From the NCBI GenBank assembly GCA_964524705.1, contig CAZGDB010000011.1, positions 1 through 48,000 of the forward strand: 48,000 nucleotides of DNA, given 5' to 3'. The notes beneath the pieces were generated by a model that saw only the letters and a program-made list of their open reading frames with translations, was not told the DNA's origin and searched no databases. A program made the translations under genes and the position numbers. The DNA is from CAZGDB01 sp964524705. Its GTDB lineage: Bacteria > Pseudomonadota > Gammaproteobacteria > Berkiellales > Berkiellaceae. Positions 40,872-48,000 of the stretch are shown here, in pieces; the first letter of the stretch is position 1; the number at the start of each line of letters is the position of its first letter.

Positions 40872-42194
40872 TTAGCCAACCAAGTTTTTTAGGGTTTCTA
40901 ATCGTTTTTGTGCAAATTTATGTAAATTGCTAGCAACATCTTGGGTGATACCTTTTTTGAAAAATGTTTCACTTTGGTTATACAGTCCTTGCTGATACAA
41001 ATATTCGCCTTGTAATACATAAGCTGCACTTAAGTTTTTAAGTTTAGCATAGGCTCTGGCCATACGATCTAAACCAGAAGGGGGGAGCTGTTCTGAGATC
41101 AGTAAAGGAGTGCCGATTTGAATAACTTCAGCATAGTTCTCTAACTGAAAGTAAGTATTTAAGCGTAAAGATACAGTGGACTCAGGTGGTAGTGTTCTGG
41201 CCAGCTGTAGTGCTTCATGGAAGCGTCCTAATGCATAGAGGTTCTCTGCTAAGGATACGCCTATCGCTGCGTCAGGGCTTTGCTTATACGCAGCTTGTAA
41301 TTGGCTGAATGCTTGTTGTAAGCGACCAGCAGCATTATCTTGCGCTGCATGTTGTGCTAAATTAAAACTACGTTGTTCATCAGGGGTTAGTTCATAACGA
41401 CCTGGCTTTAAGGTGTTAAACCTTAAGGTTAAGATTGCATGATGCAAGACACCATTACTACAGCTGCTATTTTCAGCGGTACGTAACATACTGGCTGCTT
41501 TATCTGAGCGCTCTTGTGAAAGTGGGTGGGTGAGTAAAAAAGGCACTTGTTGGGCCATGCTATTTTCACGAGATGCAAGCTTATTAAAAAAACGCACCAT
41601 ACCTGAAGGACAATATCCGGCTTTTGCAAGTTTTTGAAAACCTTCAAAATCTGCTTCCATTTCTTGTTCGCGAGAGAAGTTTAAAACACTTTGTTGGGTG
41701 CCAGCCATAGACACCATCGCTAAGCCTTGACCTAGCTCTGGGTTTTTAGCAGCAGCAAGCATGCCTCCTAACATCCCGAGCGCACCCGCTAGCGAGGCCT
41801 GACCTGCTTTTTCCATTCGAGTTTTCCAGTGGGCTTTTTCTAAGTGGGTGAGTTCATGTGCTAAGACTGCAGCAAGCTCACTTTCATCACCCGCACGTTG
41901 AATCAGCCCCGTATGCACAACAATGATATTTCCAGGAATCGCAAAGGCATTTACGCTGGTGTCTTGCAAGACGATTACTCTAAAGGGCTGGCGCTCGTTG
42001 GGTGCCAACTTATGTAAGATTTGTTGTAAATAACCTTCGATAGCCTCATCTTGCAAACGCTGAGGATGATGTAAGAGTGCAGGCCACACTTCTTTGATCG
42101 TTTGTGTTTCAATGTCTAACGCAGGTTTTGCAGCATAGACAGGGGTACACATGATTAAAGTAGCTAACAAAGATCCTAGAGTGTACCCTCGCAT
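40872..42194 (-). CDS. bepA: BepA-like periplasmic M48 metalloprotease with TPRs
   Basis: A 440-residue protein with a signal peptide (YTLGSLLATLIMCTPVYA). The M48 zinc motif is HELTH (113-117), with the downstream EMEAD (179-183) giving the third ligand. Residues about 265-440 are TPR-like repeats (LAENLYALGRFHEALQLART, AYVLQGEYLYQQGLYNQSET). BepA checks and degrades stalled outer-membrane proteins such as LptD and works with BAM. It runs divergently from perM, with about 50 bases between start codons, the same neighbour as in E. coli. Confidence 0.92.
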   Translation of the reverse strand: MRGYTLGSLLATLIMCTPVYAAKPALDIETQTIKEVWPALLHHPQRLQDEAIEGYLQQILHKLAPNERQPFRVIVLQDTSVNAFAIPGNIIVVHTGLIQRAGDESELAAVLAHELTHLEKAHWKTRMEKAGQASLAGALGMLGGMLAAAKNPELGQGLAMVSMAGTQQSVLNFSREQEMEADFEGFQKLAKAGYCPSGMVRFFNKLASRENSMAQQVPFLLTHPLSQERSDKAASMLRTAENSSCSNGVLHHAILTLRFNTLKPGRYELTPDEQRSFNLAQHAAQDNAAGRLQQAFSQLQAAYKQSPDAAIGVSLAENLYALGRFHEALQLARTLPPESTVSLRLNTYFQLENYAEVIQIGTPLLISEQLPPSGLDRMARAYAKLKNLSAAYVLQGEYLYQQGLYNQSETFFKKGITQDVASNLHKFAQKRLETLKNLVG

Positions 42195-42245
42195 CAGTGC
42201 CTCAAATGTTCTACAATCGTTTTAAACACATAGTAAGAGTATATC

Positions 42246-43301
42246 ATGATTTCTATTTTACGGCGTTGGGGTACACGTTACTTCTCAGATGTTGAGGCAG
42301 TGGTTTTGCTGGGATTGCTAGTAGGTGTGGTTGTCATGACACAAATGGCGGCTGTCTTTATGCCTATTGTAGCTAGTATTATTTTAGCATTTTTGTTGCA
42401 TACCTTAAGTCGTGGAATATCGCAGTTTGGGCTCTCTGCTAAAATTAGTGATTACTTGGTATTTATTGCATTTCTGGGTATCTCTTTGTGGTTATTAATG
42501 GATGTGTTGCCAACCTTCATTAAAGAGTTGAGTCGGTTATTTCAAGATTTACCGAGTATGTTGCAAGGGTTACAAGCTTTAATTGCCACGTTGCCAGAAC
42601 ATTATCCTCATATTATTACTTCTGAACAGATTTCTGCGATAGAGATGGGGATTACAGATCATCCTGAGGTCCGTAACTTTGGACGTACCGCACTTGCTGC
42701 CTCCTTGACACGTATTCCAGGGATGTTTGAAATTTTAATTTATTTTATCTTGGTGCCAATGATGGCCTTTTTATGGTTGTTTGATATCGTGCGGATTAAG
42801 ACATGGTGTGCACGCTTTTTTCCACAAAATAAACCACGATTAATGGTTCTGTACGAGCAAACCTATGCTCAACTTGGTAATTATATCAAAGGGAAAACGA
42901 TAGAAGCAGTGATTGTTTCTGTAGTAACTTATCTAGGATTTATTTATTTTCATTTGAATTTTTCTTTGTTGCTGTCAGTCTTTGTGGGCTTATCTGTGTT
43001 TATTCCTGTTGTCGGCTTTATTGTTGTCACAGGCCCTGTGGTAATGGTTGCCTTAGTACAATTTGGACTGACTGCAGAAATGGGAACGTTATTATTTGTT
43101 TATGCTGTGATCCAATTTTTAGATGGTTATGTGTTAACACCAGTGTTGTTCTCAGAAATGGTCAGCTTGCATCCTTTGGCGATCTTAATTGCGATATTGG
43201 TATTTGGGGGCCTATGGGGCATGTGGGGCGTGTTTTTTGCCATACCCCTTGCCATTGTATTGAAAAACCTTGTTGAAGGTTGGCCTGTTAAGGCTGATTA
43301 A
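42246..43301 (+). CDS. perM: AI-2E family transporter (PerM)
   Basis: A 351-residue inner-membrane protein with about seven or eight helices and the AI-2E family C-terminal signature (FLDGYVLTPVLFSEMVSLHP, LAILIAILVFGGLWGMWGVF, FAIPLAIVLKNLV). The family is best regarded as permease-like of uncertain substrate. It is divergent from bepA as in E. coli and converges with the phoH-type gene, overlapping by 4 bases. Confidence 0.9.
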   Translation: MISILRRWGTRYFSDVEAVVLLGLLVGVVVMTQMAAVFMPIVASIILAFLLHTLSRGISQFGLSAKISDYLVFIAFLGISLWLLMDVLPTFIKELSRLFQDLPSMLQGLQALIATLPEHYPHIITSEQISAIEMGITDHPEVRNFGRTALAASLTRIPGMFEILIYFILVPMMAFLWLFDIVRIKTWCARFFPQNKPRLMVLYEQTYAQLGNYIKGKTIEAVIVSVVTYLGFIYFHLNFSLLLSVFVGLSVFIPVVGFIVVTGPVVMVALVQFGLTAEMGTLLFVYAVIQFLDGYVLTPVLFSEMVSLHPLAILIAILVFGGLWGMWGVFFAIPLAIVLKNLVEGWPVKAD

Positions 43302-44704
43302 AGCACCTGTGTTGCGTAATCAGCCAATCGAGAACGTTCACCACGAGAAAGCACAATATGAGAGCTGTGCGCCCAGTTTCTGAAGCGTTGCACCACATAA
43401 GTAAGCCCTGAGGTGACTTCTGTTAAATAAGGGGTATCAATTTGTGAGATATTCCCTAAACAGACTATTTTCGTGCCAGGACCCGCTCGGGTGACTAAGG
43501 CTTGCATTTGTTTAGAGGTCAAGTTTTGGGCTTCATCTAAAATGATAAATTTATTTAAAAAAGTACGGCCTCGCATAAAGTTTAAAGATCTAATTTTTAA
43601 CTGATTATTCAGCAAGCTATCTACAAACTGTTCAGGGGATTTATGGCCTTGGGTTTGGGCCAAGACTTCTAGGTTATCGATAAATGCCCCCATCCATGGG
43701 GTCATTTTTTCTTCTTCAGTCCCCGGCAAGAATCCGATATCTTCACCCAGCGGTACGGTGATCCGTGTTACGACAATCTCATGGTATAGTCCTGCTTGTA
43801 TGACTTGCGCTAAAGCCGCGGCTAAGGTTAGTAAGGTTTTACCCGTACCTGCAGCACCTAATAGACAGACAAAGTCCGTGTCAGGGTCCATTAAGGCATT
43901 TAGCGCAAAATTTTGCTCACGATTACGTGCCACAATACCCATCACACTGTTCTTGGTATGTCGGTAATCTTTTAAAAAATCTAGATAGACTACATCTTTG
44001 TGAATATTGCGTACGACAGCTTCAAAAGGGTTTTCTCCTTCTGAGTAAACGTAATCACCTACTTCTAGTTCACTGATATTAGGATTTAACCATTTTAATA
44101 ACGTGCGGCCACCAACCTTTTCAGAAGTCATTATACGACCTGTAGTTTCCCAAAAATCAGTAGGCAGTTCGTGAAACCCACTGGTCATGACACTTAAGTC
44201 ATCCATCACGCGGTCGTTATAATAATCTTCAGCATGCAATCCTAAGATGGTTGCCTTAATACGTAAGTTAATATCTTTAGAGACCAAAGTGATTTCACGG
44301 TTAGGCAAATCTTCTTTTAAGGCAAGCACCGTAGCTAAAATACTGTTATCCGGTTTATTGCCGGGTAAGGTTTCTGGTAAATGCAGCATCATTTCATGGG
44401 TCTGAAAAAATAATCTGCCAGTAGATAGTTTGTATTTAGTGTCGTTTAACTCACTCGGGGGAGTTAAGGGAATACCGGCGACAATTTCTTCAATGGTTTT
44501 ATTACTGAGTAGTTTATCTAAGAAGCGATTGACCTGACGAACATTGCGTGCCGGTTCAGATAAGCCCTTTTTATGCATATCCATTTCCTCTAAGAGGACC
44601 ATGGGCAAAAAGATGTCATGTTCTTGAAACTTGAAGAGTGCATAGGAGTCATGCATCAAAACATTAGTATCTAGTACAAATAAGCGTTTGATTTCGGTAT
44701 CCAT
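43298..44704 (-). CDS. PIN-PhoH family ATPase
   Basis: A 468-residue protein with an N-terminal PIN nuclease domain (FVLDTNVLMHDS, residues 9-20; further acidic residues near EEMDMHKKG and DNSILATV) and a C-terminal PhoH ATPase with Walker A GAAGTGKT (283-290), FIILDEAQNLTSKQM and GNISQIDTPYL. Members of this PhoH2/YlaK type are implicated in RNA unwinding and cleavage. The ATG at 44704 has AAGGAA 8 bases upstream. It lies 26 bases downstream of gcvR in the same direction and may share its transcript. Confidence 0.92.
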   Translation of the reverse strand: MDTEIKRLFVLDTNVLMHDSYALFKFQEHDIFLPMVLLEEMDMHKKGLSEPARNVRQVNRFLDKLLSNKTIEEIVAGIPLTPPSELNDTKYKLSTGRLFFQTHEMMLHLPETLPGNKPDNSILATVLALKEDLPNREITLVSKDINLRIKATILGLHAEDYYNDRVMDDLSVMTSGFHELPTDFWETTGRIMTSEKVGGRTLLKWLNPNISELEVGDYVYSEGENPFEAVVRNIHKDVVYLDFLKDYRHTKNSVMGIVARNREQNFALNALMDPDTDFVCLLGAAGTGKTLLTLAAALAQVIQAGLYHEIVVTRITVPLGEDIGFLPGTEEEKMTPWMGAFIDNLEVLAQTQGHKSPEQFVDSLLNNQLKIRSLNFMRGRTFLNKFIILDEAQNLTSKQMQALVTRAGPGTKIVCLGNISQIDTPYLTEVTSGLTYVVQRFRNWAHSSHIVLSRGERSRLADYATQVL

Positions 44705-44730
44705 TCCTTGGTTTCCTTAAGGTAATCCTT

Positions 44731-45279
44731 TTATCCTTTCAGTGGCTCCATAAAAGCATCTAAATTACGGTCTTCACAGTACAGCATAAACCTTTCTCGC
44801 AAGCTCGATAAGTGGGTTTTTTCTGGGATGTTAACTAACATGTTGAGTGCGAACATCGGTGTTAAGGTACGCTGCGCTAAGTAATGTTCGGTATGCAGGT
44901 CTTCTAGCATGATGCCACTGGATGCAAAAAATTCTGCAATCTCGAGTAAAATACCTGCGCGATCTACAGAGATCACTTGGACACTGTATGGGATCAAAGG
45001 CACATCCACTGCTCTGGGTTGTGTACGTTTGACCAATAACTGAATATTTAAGCGTTCTTGAAATGCAGGCAACGCCGCTTCTAGTTTGGCAATGCTGCTC
45101 CAGTTACCGCTGATGAGTACAATCATTGCAAATTCTTGACCCAAAATACTCATACGGCTGTCGGTAATATGGCAGCTACATTGAAAGGCCGTTCTGGCGA
45201 GTTCTTCTACGATGTTAATATGGGAAGGCCCTAGGGCTGAGATCACCAAATGATGTAAGGGTAACGCTGGTGGTTTCAT
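44731..45279 (-). CDS. gcvR: Glycine cleavage system transcriptional regulator GcvR-like
   Basis: A 182-residue protein with two ACT domains (HHLVISALGPSHINIVEELA and VQVISVDRAGILLEIAEFFA). In E. coli GcvR senses glycine and restrains GcvA. It is divergent from dapA, which is the E. coli arrangement too, supporting the call. No gcvA or gcv operon is visible here, so its target may differ. Confidence 0.85.
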   Translation of the reverse strand: MKPPALPLHHLVISALGPSHINIVEELARTAFQCSCHITDSRMSILGQEFAMIVLISGNWSSIAKLEAALPAFQERLNIQLLVKRTQPRAVDVPLIPYSVQVISVDRAGILLEIAEFFASSGIMLEDLHTEHYLAQRTLTPMFALNMLVNIPEKTHLSSLRERFMLYCEDRNLDAFMEPLKG

Positions 45280-45399
45280 GTTAATATTCTGACTTATTTA
45301 GTTGTGGGCTCTTACCTAAAGTCTATCATTTTTTGTGTATTGCTGCAGTCCTGGAGCTATGTTAAGTTGGGGCAAAATTGATGATTAGGACATTATTTT

Positions 45400-46284
45400 A
45401 TGTTGAAAGGCAGCATCGTCGCCCTGGTCACTCCCATGACCCCTAATGGTGAGTTAGATCTCCCAGCGTTAAAAAATTTAGTTGATTGGCATATTCAGGC
45501 TGGTACCCATGCCTTGGTCTTATTAGGCAGTACCGGAGAAGGCGTGACCTTACAGACTGCTGAGAAAAAAGTGTTGCTAGAAACTGCCTTACAGCATGCC
45601 AAAGGTCAGATCCCAATTATCGCGGGCACAGGAAGTAATAGTACTGCGCAAACCATAGAACAAACGTTGATGGCAAAAGCATTAGGTGCTGTTGCTGCTT
45701 TAGTGGTTGCGCCGTATTACAATAAACCAACGCAAGAAGGGATGTTTTTGCATTATAAAAAAATTGCAGAAGAAACGAATTTCCCAATTATTTTATATAA
45801 TGTACCCAGTCGTACGGCTTCAGACTTATTGCCTGCAACCGTTGCTCGGTTGAGTCAGATCCCAAATATCATTGGGATTAAAGAAGCAACTGGAGATCTT
45901 AAACGCTTAGAAAATTTAAAAGAACATTGTCGACCCGGGTTCTTGTTATACAGCGGTGATGACGCCTCTGCGATGGATTTTATATTGCAAGGTGGGGATG
46001 GTGTGATTTCAGTATGTGCGAATATTCTTCCCGATTTATGGGCCAAGATGTGCACCGCTGCTTTGAATCATGAAGTCGCGATTGCAAAAGGCTACAATGA
46101 TAATTTAAAAACTTTGAATCAGCGCTTGTATCTAGAATCTAATCCTATCCCTGTGAAATGGGCACTGTCTTGGATGGGTAAAATTAAAGCAGGAATTCGC
46201 TTGCCTTTAACCCCTTTAGCAGCAGAACATATTCCTTCCCTTGAACACGCATTACAGGAGGCTGGCTTACATGCAGCAGTATAA
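45400..46284 (+). CDS. dapA: 4-hydroxy-tetrahydrodipicolinate synthase
   Basis: A 294-residue TIM-barrel lyase. The Schiff-base lysine is K161 (IIGIKEATGD), Y133 is in LYNVPSRTA, and the substrate-binding GSTGEG and R138 are present. It condenses pyruvate with aspartate semialdehyde in lysine and diaminopimelate synthesis. It overlaps the start of the downstream lipoprotein gene by 14 bases; dapA followed by bamC is the known order. Confidence 0.97.
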   Translation: MLKGSIVALVTPMTPNGELDLPALKNLVDWHIQAGTHALVLLGSTGEGVTLQTAEKKVLLETALQHAKGQIPIIAGTGSNSTAQTIEQTLMAKALGAVAALVVAPYYNKPTQEGMFLHYKKIAEETNFPIILYNVPSRTASDLLPATVARLSQIPNIIGIKEATGDLKRLENLKEHCRPGFLLYSGDDASAMDFILQGGDGVISVCANILPDLWAKMCTAALNHEVAIAKGYNDNLKTLNQRLYLESNPIPVKWALSWMGKIKAGIRLPLTPLAAEHIPSLEHALQEAGLHAAV

Positions 46285-46519
46285 ATATTGGGCATTTGTT
46301 TTAGTATTGTTAGGCAGTGGCTGTACCGCAACTAAAGATGTTGTGTTACATGACAGAGCAAAAGATTATAAAACAGCCAAAACCATCGAATTTGTGATTC
46401 CTGAAAATCAAAAGAAAAATATTACACTCAAGCAAGAATATGCGATTCCTGCTGTGACTACTGAGGGGCATTTAGCGCCTAGTGATATCCCACCGGGGAT
46501 GGAAAACGAACTGAAATAA
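46271..46519 (+). CDS. Very short BamC-like outer-membrane lipoprotein
   Basis: An 82-residue lipoprotein from the ATG at 46271 with AGGAGG 8 bases upstream. The lipobox LLGSGC marks the mature cysteine at about residue 18. The mature part (DYKTAKTIEFVIPENQKKNI, then QEYAIP and LAPSDIPPG) matches the pattern of the BamC N-terminal segment that lies along BamD (DY...A..PL..P, YxIP, PP). The two helix-grip domains of BamC (about 250 residues) are absent. Position after dapA agrees. I call it BamC-like on context plus weak motif agreement. Confidence 0.65.
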   Translation: MQQYKYWAFVLVLLGSGCTATKDVVLHDRAKDYKTAKTIEFVIPENQKKNITLKQEYAIPAVTTEGHLAPSDIPPGMENELK

Positions 46520-46621
46520 GGCAGCAGTAGTATTAAATGCTAAAAGTAGTCAATATTTATATGAATGGGACAATGATCCTCATAGAGGCATCCAGATAGT
46601 GTGCGTACACTTGTAGGTATG

Positions 46622-46677
46622 GGTTTCCAGTGCTATCGTAAACTTATGGTCTAAAGTTTACGATGACAGTGGAAACC
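46622..46677. repeat. 24-bp imperfect inverted repeat abutting a start codon
   Basis: The arms at 46622-46645 and 46654-46677 are complementary at 21 of 24 positions, with an 8-base loop. The right arm ends 2 bases before the ATG at 46680 and includes the only Shine-Dalgarno-like purine stretch (GGAAAC). In RNA it would hide the ribosome site; in DNA it could be an operator. Confidence 0.8.
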
Positions 46678-46679
46678 TA

Positions 46680-47930
46680 ATGAATAAAACCATATTAAGA
46701 GAGGTTATTACTGATCAACATACCAAAAAATTAGTTAAGAAGCTTATTTTAAGGCATGCTTACATGCAGTTAGAGACCTATCAGCAGTCTTCTCAGATCG
46801 TGATTTTGTCGGGGATTCGACGTTGTGGTAAATCAACACTGCTAGAGCAAATTCGCCAAGGTAATCCTGAACAGGACTTTTATATTAATTTTGATGATGA
46901 TCGGCTCGTACAGTTTGAGCTGAGTGATTTTCAGGCATTGTATGAGCTGTTTATTGAAATGTATGGTCCACAAAAAACATTTTATTTTGATGAGATCCAA
47001 AATATTGTGGGATGGGAACGTTTTGTGCGACGCCTGCATGATGAGGGCAATAAAATTTATATTACGGGTTCTAATGCAGCAATGCTGAGTGCAGAGTTAG
47101 GAACTCGATTAACGGGGCGGTATTTACAATTTAATTTGTATCCCTTTTCTTTTTATGAATTTTTGGATTTTCAAGACCAAAAAAAACTGATATCACAGGC
47201 GTTAACTACAGAAACTAAAGGTGTACTGAAGTCTGCCTGGAATGAGTATTTAGTGAAAGGGGGATTGCCGGGATATTTAGCATTGCCTGAGCCTGAGTAT
47301 TTGCATAGTATTTATCAGAGTATTTTGTATCGCGATATTATTGTGCGACATAAGATTAATAGCGACAAAGCCATTAAGGAGTTGTCGTATTATCTTGCAA
47401 GTAATGTTAGCAAACTGTGTACTTATAATTCTCTGAAGAAGACGATTGGGGTTTCCAGTGCTTCTACCGTTTCTGATTATTGTAGTTATCTGCAGGATAG
47501 CTATTTATGTTTTTTTGTGACTCGGTTTGATTATGCGGTGAGCAAGCAAATTGCATCTCCAAAAAAAGTTTATTTTATTGATACGGCCTTGGCGGTCAAT
47601 ACAGGTTTTAGATTTTCACAAGATCAGGGAAGATTGTTAGAAAACATGGTCTTTTTAGAATTAAAACGACGGGGTTATGATATTTTTTATCATCAGGATC
47701 GACGAGAATGTGATTTCATTATTCGTAAAGGTAGAGATGTGGTGGCGGCCATTCAAGTCTGTATGGATTTAGAAGATCCACAAACACGAGAACGAGAATT
47801 TTTGGGTTTAAGAGAAGCGATGGCAAGCTATCATCTAGATAAAGGGCTGATTATTACATTGGATACGGTAGAAGAGCAGGATGGGGTGACGGTCATGCCT
47901 ATTTGGAAGTGGCTGCTAAAGGATGCTTGA
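46680..47930 (+). CDS. DUF4143/AAA_14-type ATP-binding protein, second copy
   Basis: A 416-residue ATPase. Walker A is GIRRCGKS (45-52) and Walker B is FYFDE (101-105), followed by GNKIYITGSNAAMLSAELGT and RLTGRYLQFNLYPFSFYEF, a signature of the AAA_14/DUF4143 group. A winged-helix-like region (NSLKKTIGVSSASTVSDYCS) and a C-terminal PD-(D/E)XK-like segment (RRECDFIIRKG, AAIQVCMD) follow. In that last motif the usual E-x-K is replaced by Q-V, so the nuclease-like core may be inactive, unlike the copy at 8810. Its biological role is unknown. An extended inverted repeat controls or marks its 5' end. Confidence 0.88.
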   Translation: MNKTILREVITDQHTKKLVKKLILRHAYMQLETYQQSSQIVILSGIRRCGKSTLLEQIRQGNPEQDFYINFDDDRLVQFELSDFQALYELFIEMYGPQKTFYFDEIQNIVGWERFVRRLHDEGNKIYITGSNAAMLSAELGTRLTGRYLQFNLYPFSFYEFLDFQDQKKLISQALTTETKGVLKSAWNEYLVKGGLPGYLALPEPEYLHSIYQSILYRDIIVRHKINSDKAIKELSYYLASNVSKLCTYNSLKKTIGVSSASTVSDYCSYLQDSYLCFFVTRFDYAVSKQIASPKKVYFIDTALAVNTGFRFSQDQGRLLENMVFLELKRRGYDIFYHQDRRECDFIIRKGRDVVAAIQVCMDLEDPQTREREFLGLREAMASYHLDKGLIITLDTVEEQDGVTVMPIWKWLLKDA

Positions 47931-47947
47931 TATTACAGGGCGGCAGC

Positions 47948-48000
47948 ATGTTGATGCGTAGGCGGTCGGCTGTATTGGTGGGAATTTATGCGTTAGGGGC
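47948..48000 (+). CDS. Start of a gene running off the window (signal peptide or membrane helix)
   Basis: ATG at 47948 with AGGGCGG upstream gives MLMRRRSAVLVGIYALG before the window ends, a basic start followed by hydrophobic residues. Too short to identify. Confidence 0.35.
   Translation, partial: MLMRRRSAVLVGIYALG

Overview
The window looks like chromosome from a gammaproteobacterium, most plausibly a Legionellales/Coxiellales-type lineage. This is inferred from gene content and order, not from a search. Classical gammaproteobacterial blocks are present: ispB / rplU-rpmA-obgE, rpsT, ileS-lspA-ispH with type IV minor prepilins, aspS-yebC-ruvCAB-ybgC-tolQRAB-pal-cpoB, bepA/perM, and gcvR/dapA with a bamC-like lipoprotein gene. 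Base composition is moderate to AT-leaning. A small membrane protein at 38079-38522 resembles the IcmD/DotP-type inner-membrane proteins of Dot/Icm type IVB secretion, which would fit an intracellular or host-associated lifestyle.

Layout. 1-264: 3' end of a TerC-family membrane protein gene. 381-5331: two tandem, full-length paralogous autotransporters, each followed by a strong terminator. 5442-7538: a receiver-PAS-GGDEF-EAL cyclic-di-GMP protein. 7539-8810: a decayed accessory strip with a frameshifted DUF4160 gene, an intact DUF2442 gene, and a relic of a DUF4143-type ATPase on the minus strand. 8810-13384: an intact DUF4143-type ATPase, an APH-fold kinase-like protein, a SulP transporter lacking STAS, and ispB. 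13385-17760: accessory DNA lying where ispB and rplU are normally direct divergent neighbours. It holds an Ala-rich helical protein, a small membrane protein, an unknown protein, a DUF1653 protein, an AlbA_2/winged-helix regulator-like protein preceded by nine GGTGAGA repeats, and a 36-residue membrane peptide. 17763-35172: almost entirely housekeeping. 35244-36245: a membrane protein with a 24-glutamine tract. 36368-36443: tRNA-Lys. 36447-40731: a retropepsin-like/RimK fusion, the IcmD-like protein, and two unrecognised proteins, one largely coiled coil. 40872-46519: bepA, perM, phoH-type, gcvR, dapA and a very short bamC-like gene. 46680-47930: a second intact DUF4143-type ATPase with a long inverted repeat against its start codon.

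How the genes work together. The conserved blocks cover cell-envelope integrity (Tol-Pal, CpoB, BepA, BamC-like, LspA, autotransporters), isoprenoid synthesis (IspH, IspB), translation (L21, L27, S20, IleRS, AspRS, ObgE) and recombination (RuvABC). The accessory genes fall at three places: 7.5-11 kb, 13.4-17.5 kb and 35-41 kb, plus the right edge.

Limits. There are two assembly gaps. The 100 N in aspS replace motif-1-proximal sequence. The 10 N in tolB do not preserve frame, so the true gap there must be a different length. I found no CRISPR array, no rRNA, and no intact insertion sequence. The best candidates for something undescribed are the ispB-rplU accessory cluster with its repeat-preceded AlbA_2 gene, the inverted repeats upstream of the two DUF4143-type genes, and the 35-41 kb set of unrecognised membrane and coiled-coil proteins.
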